Below, one piece after another: positions 63,124 to 64,000 of a DNA stretch of 64,000 nt. Origin of the DNA: Actinoplanes sp. DH11 (GTDB lineage Bacteria > Actinomycetota > Actinomycetes > Mycobacteriales > Micromonosporaceae). The DNA lies in the NCBI RefSeq assembly GCF_020873875.1, contig NZ_JAHWGU010000030.1, positions 1-64,000 on the forward strand. The letters are read 5' to 3'. Both the position numbers and the translations under genes were made by a program. The notes under the pieces were generated by a model. It had not been told where the DNA came from and ran no database searches. It saw only the letters and a list, made by a program, of their open reading frames with translations. Position 1 is the stretch's first letter, and each line of letters starts with the position of its first letter.

Positions 63124-63995
63124 CGGAATCGTCCCGTCGGGTCGTCGGAGTGGAAGAACCAGCGCTGGGCCAGCACGAACACGACCACCGGGGGGACGGT
63201 GGCCACCACCGCACCGGCCAGGAAGACCGGGAAGTTGGTGGGGTCCAGGACGGCGAGCGAGCGCAACGCCAGCGGCAGCGTGAAAAGGTCGCGGTCGTAG
63301 ACGTACACCAGGGGGTCGAGGAAGTTGGACCAGGTCAGGATGAAGCTCAGGGCGGTCAGCCCGGCCGTCACCGGCCGGACCATCGGCAGCGCGAACCGCC
63401 ACCAGGTGCGCATCGGCGTCAGGTCGGCGAGCCGGCAGGTGTCGTAGAGGTCGGCCGGCAGCGCGCGGAACGCGAGGTAGTAGATCAGCACGTACAGCGG
63501 GGAGGCGCCCAGCAGGGCCGGCGCGACGAGCGGCACCAGGGTGTCGGTCAGCCCCAGCCAGCGGAAGATGACGAACCGCGGCAGCAGCAGGGCGGTGGCC
63601 GGCGCCATCAGCGCCAGCAGGGAGGCCGCCACGACCACCCCGGTCACCCGCCGCGACGTACGGGCCAGCGCGAAACCCGCCCAGGCCGCGATCAGGACGC
63701 TCAGCGGCACCGCCAGCGCCGCCACCGCCAGCGAGTTGACCGTGGCGCGGACCAGCCCACCGAGCGGGACGGCCTCCTGGTAGCCGGCGACCGACAGCGG
63801 ATCGGGCACCAGCCGGGGTGTCGGCGGGGGCGGCTGCCCCGGCTCGGTCAGCGAGCCGGACACGAGCAGCAGCAGCGGGGGCACGAAGACGAGCACCACG
63901 AAGGCGGCGCCGAGCGTGCGCCACCACCGGGCCGTCCGGGTCGGAAAGGATGCGGGACCGCGCCGGCGGCCCCGCATCGTCGTCGTCCGGGTCAC
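63120..63995 (-). CDS. ABC sugar-transporter permease (MalG-like)
   Basis: This 291-residue permease is the first gene of the operon in the window. Helices include TLGAAFVVLVFVPPLLLLVSGSL, NSLAVAALAVPLSVLIAAWAGFALA and TGVVVAASLLALMAPATALLLPRFVIF. The EAA-type loop is present though degenerate (YDTCRLADLTPMRTWWRFALPMVRPVTAGLTALSFI). The GTG start at 63995 lies only 5 bp from the window edge, so the promoter and any upstream genes are not visible and the start could lie further out. Confidence 0.85.
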   Translation of the reverse strand: MTRTTTMRGRRRGPASFPTRTARWWRTLGAAFVVLVFVPPLLLLVSGSLTEPGQPPPPTPRLVPDPLSVAGYQEAVPLGGLVRATVNSLAVAALAVPLSVLIAAWAGFALARTSRRVTGVVVAASLLALMAPATALLLPRFVIFRWLGLTDTLVPLVAPALLGASPLYVLIYYLAFRALPADLYDTCRLADLTPMRTWWRFALPMVRPVTAGLTALSFILTWSNFLDPLVYVYDRDLFTLPLALRSLAVLDPTNFPVFLAGAVVATVPPVVVFVLAQRWFFHSDDPTGRFR

Positions 63996-64000
63996 TACTT

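Overview
The window comes from a GC-rich actinomycete, most likely Micromonosporaceae (Actinoplanes-like). I infer this from very high third-position GC, frequent GTG/TTG starts, GAF-ANTAR proteins, a SigB/SigF-type sigma factor, LAL-type LuxR regulators and a c-di-AMP riboswitch upstream of an NlpC/P60 gene. I had no database search; family names rest on motifs read by eye.

Region A (1-10208) is accessory DNA. It holds an AlbA_2 (Schlafen-type) gene with an overlapping partner, a complete IS5-family element with a passenger gene, a serine/threonine kinase pseudogene cut exactly at the IS end, an unknown gene, a large nuclease-NACHT protein whose Walker B is hidden by a compensated frameshift, and a two-TM membrane protein. 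It ends in a 37-bp copy of the 3' end of a tRNA-Pro gene.

Region B (10172-19666) is a 9.5-kb integrative island. It lies between that copy and a second one which extends into the GGG anticodon loop and is followed by a terminator. A tyrosine recombinase sits just inside the left end. Cargo: an XRE-type autoregulator with a three-palindrome operator, an acidic unknown protein, a HAD remnant, 9-bp iterons, a PD-(D/E)XK-like protein, a GHKL ATPase fused to a nuclease, and a PIN-like/GIY-YIG fusion. This is the best candidate for an undescribed (defence-type) system. No intact tRNA is in the window, so it probably lies to the left, with regions A and B as tandem insertions.

Region C (19983-37189) is a hydrolase-rich chromosomal region: six intact alpha/beta-hydrolases, one hydrolase pseudogene, an MBL-fold hydrolase, a class-C beta-lactamase-like serine hydrolase and a DUF4396 membrane protein. 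An AraC regulator and two large ATP-binding LuxR regulators accompany them. A 16-bp motif is shared between hydrolase promoters.

Region D (37341-46738) holds the riboswitch-controlled NlpC/P60 hydrolase, a GAF protein, a CYP152-type peroxygenase, a tandem-repeat/hairpin intergenic element, a ROK regulator with a palindromic operator, and a divergent pair for plant-polymer degradation (GH10 xylanase with CBM13; CE1-like esterase with CBM2) with a CebR-like operator. TetR and ECF sigma pseudogenes lie here.

Region E (46798-58326) holds a pRiA4b-ORF3-like protein, a decayed AbiE-like pair, a SigB/SigF-type sigma factor, a fatty-acid desaturase behind a matching promoter, a sigma-like protein full of repeats, two GAF-ANTAR proteins, two small paralogous peptides, a YihY/BrkB protein and a glycosyltransferase cluster.

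Region F (58323-63995) holds a frameshifted toroid-type gene and a complete overlapping sugar ABC-import operon with a small lipoprotein gene.

A recurring feature is single-base indels inside otherwise intact genes (kinase, NACHT, toroid gene), which could be real decay or assembly error.
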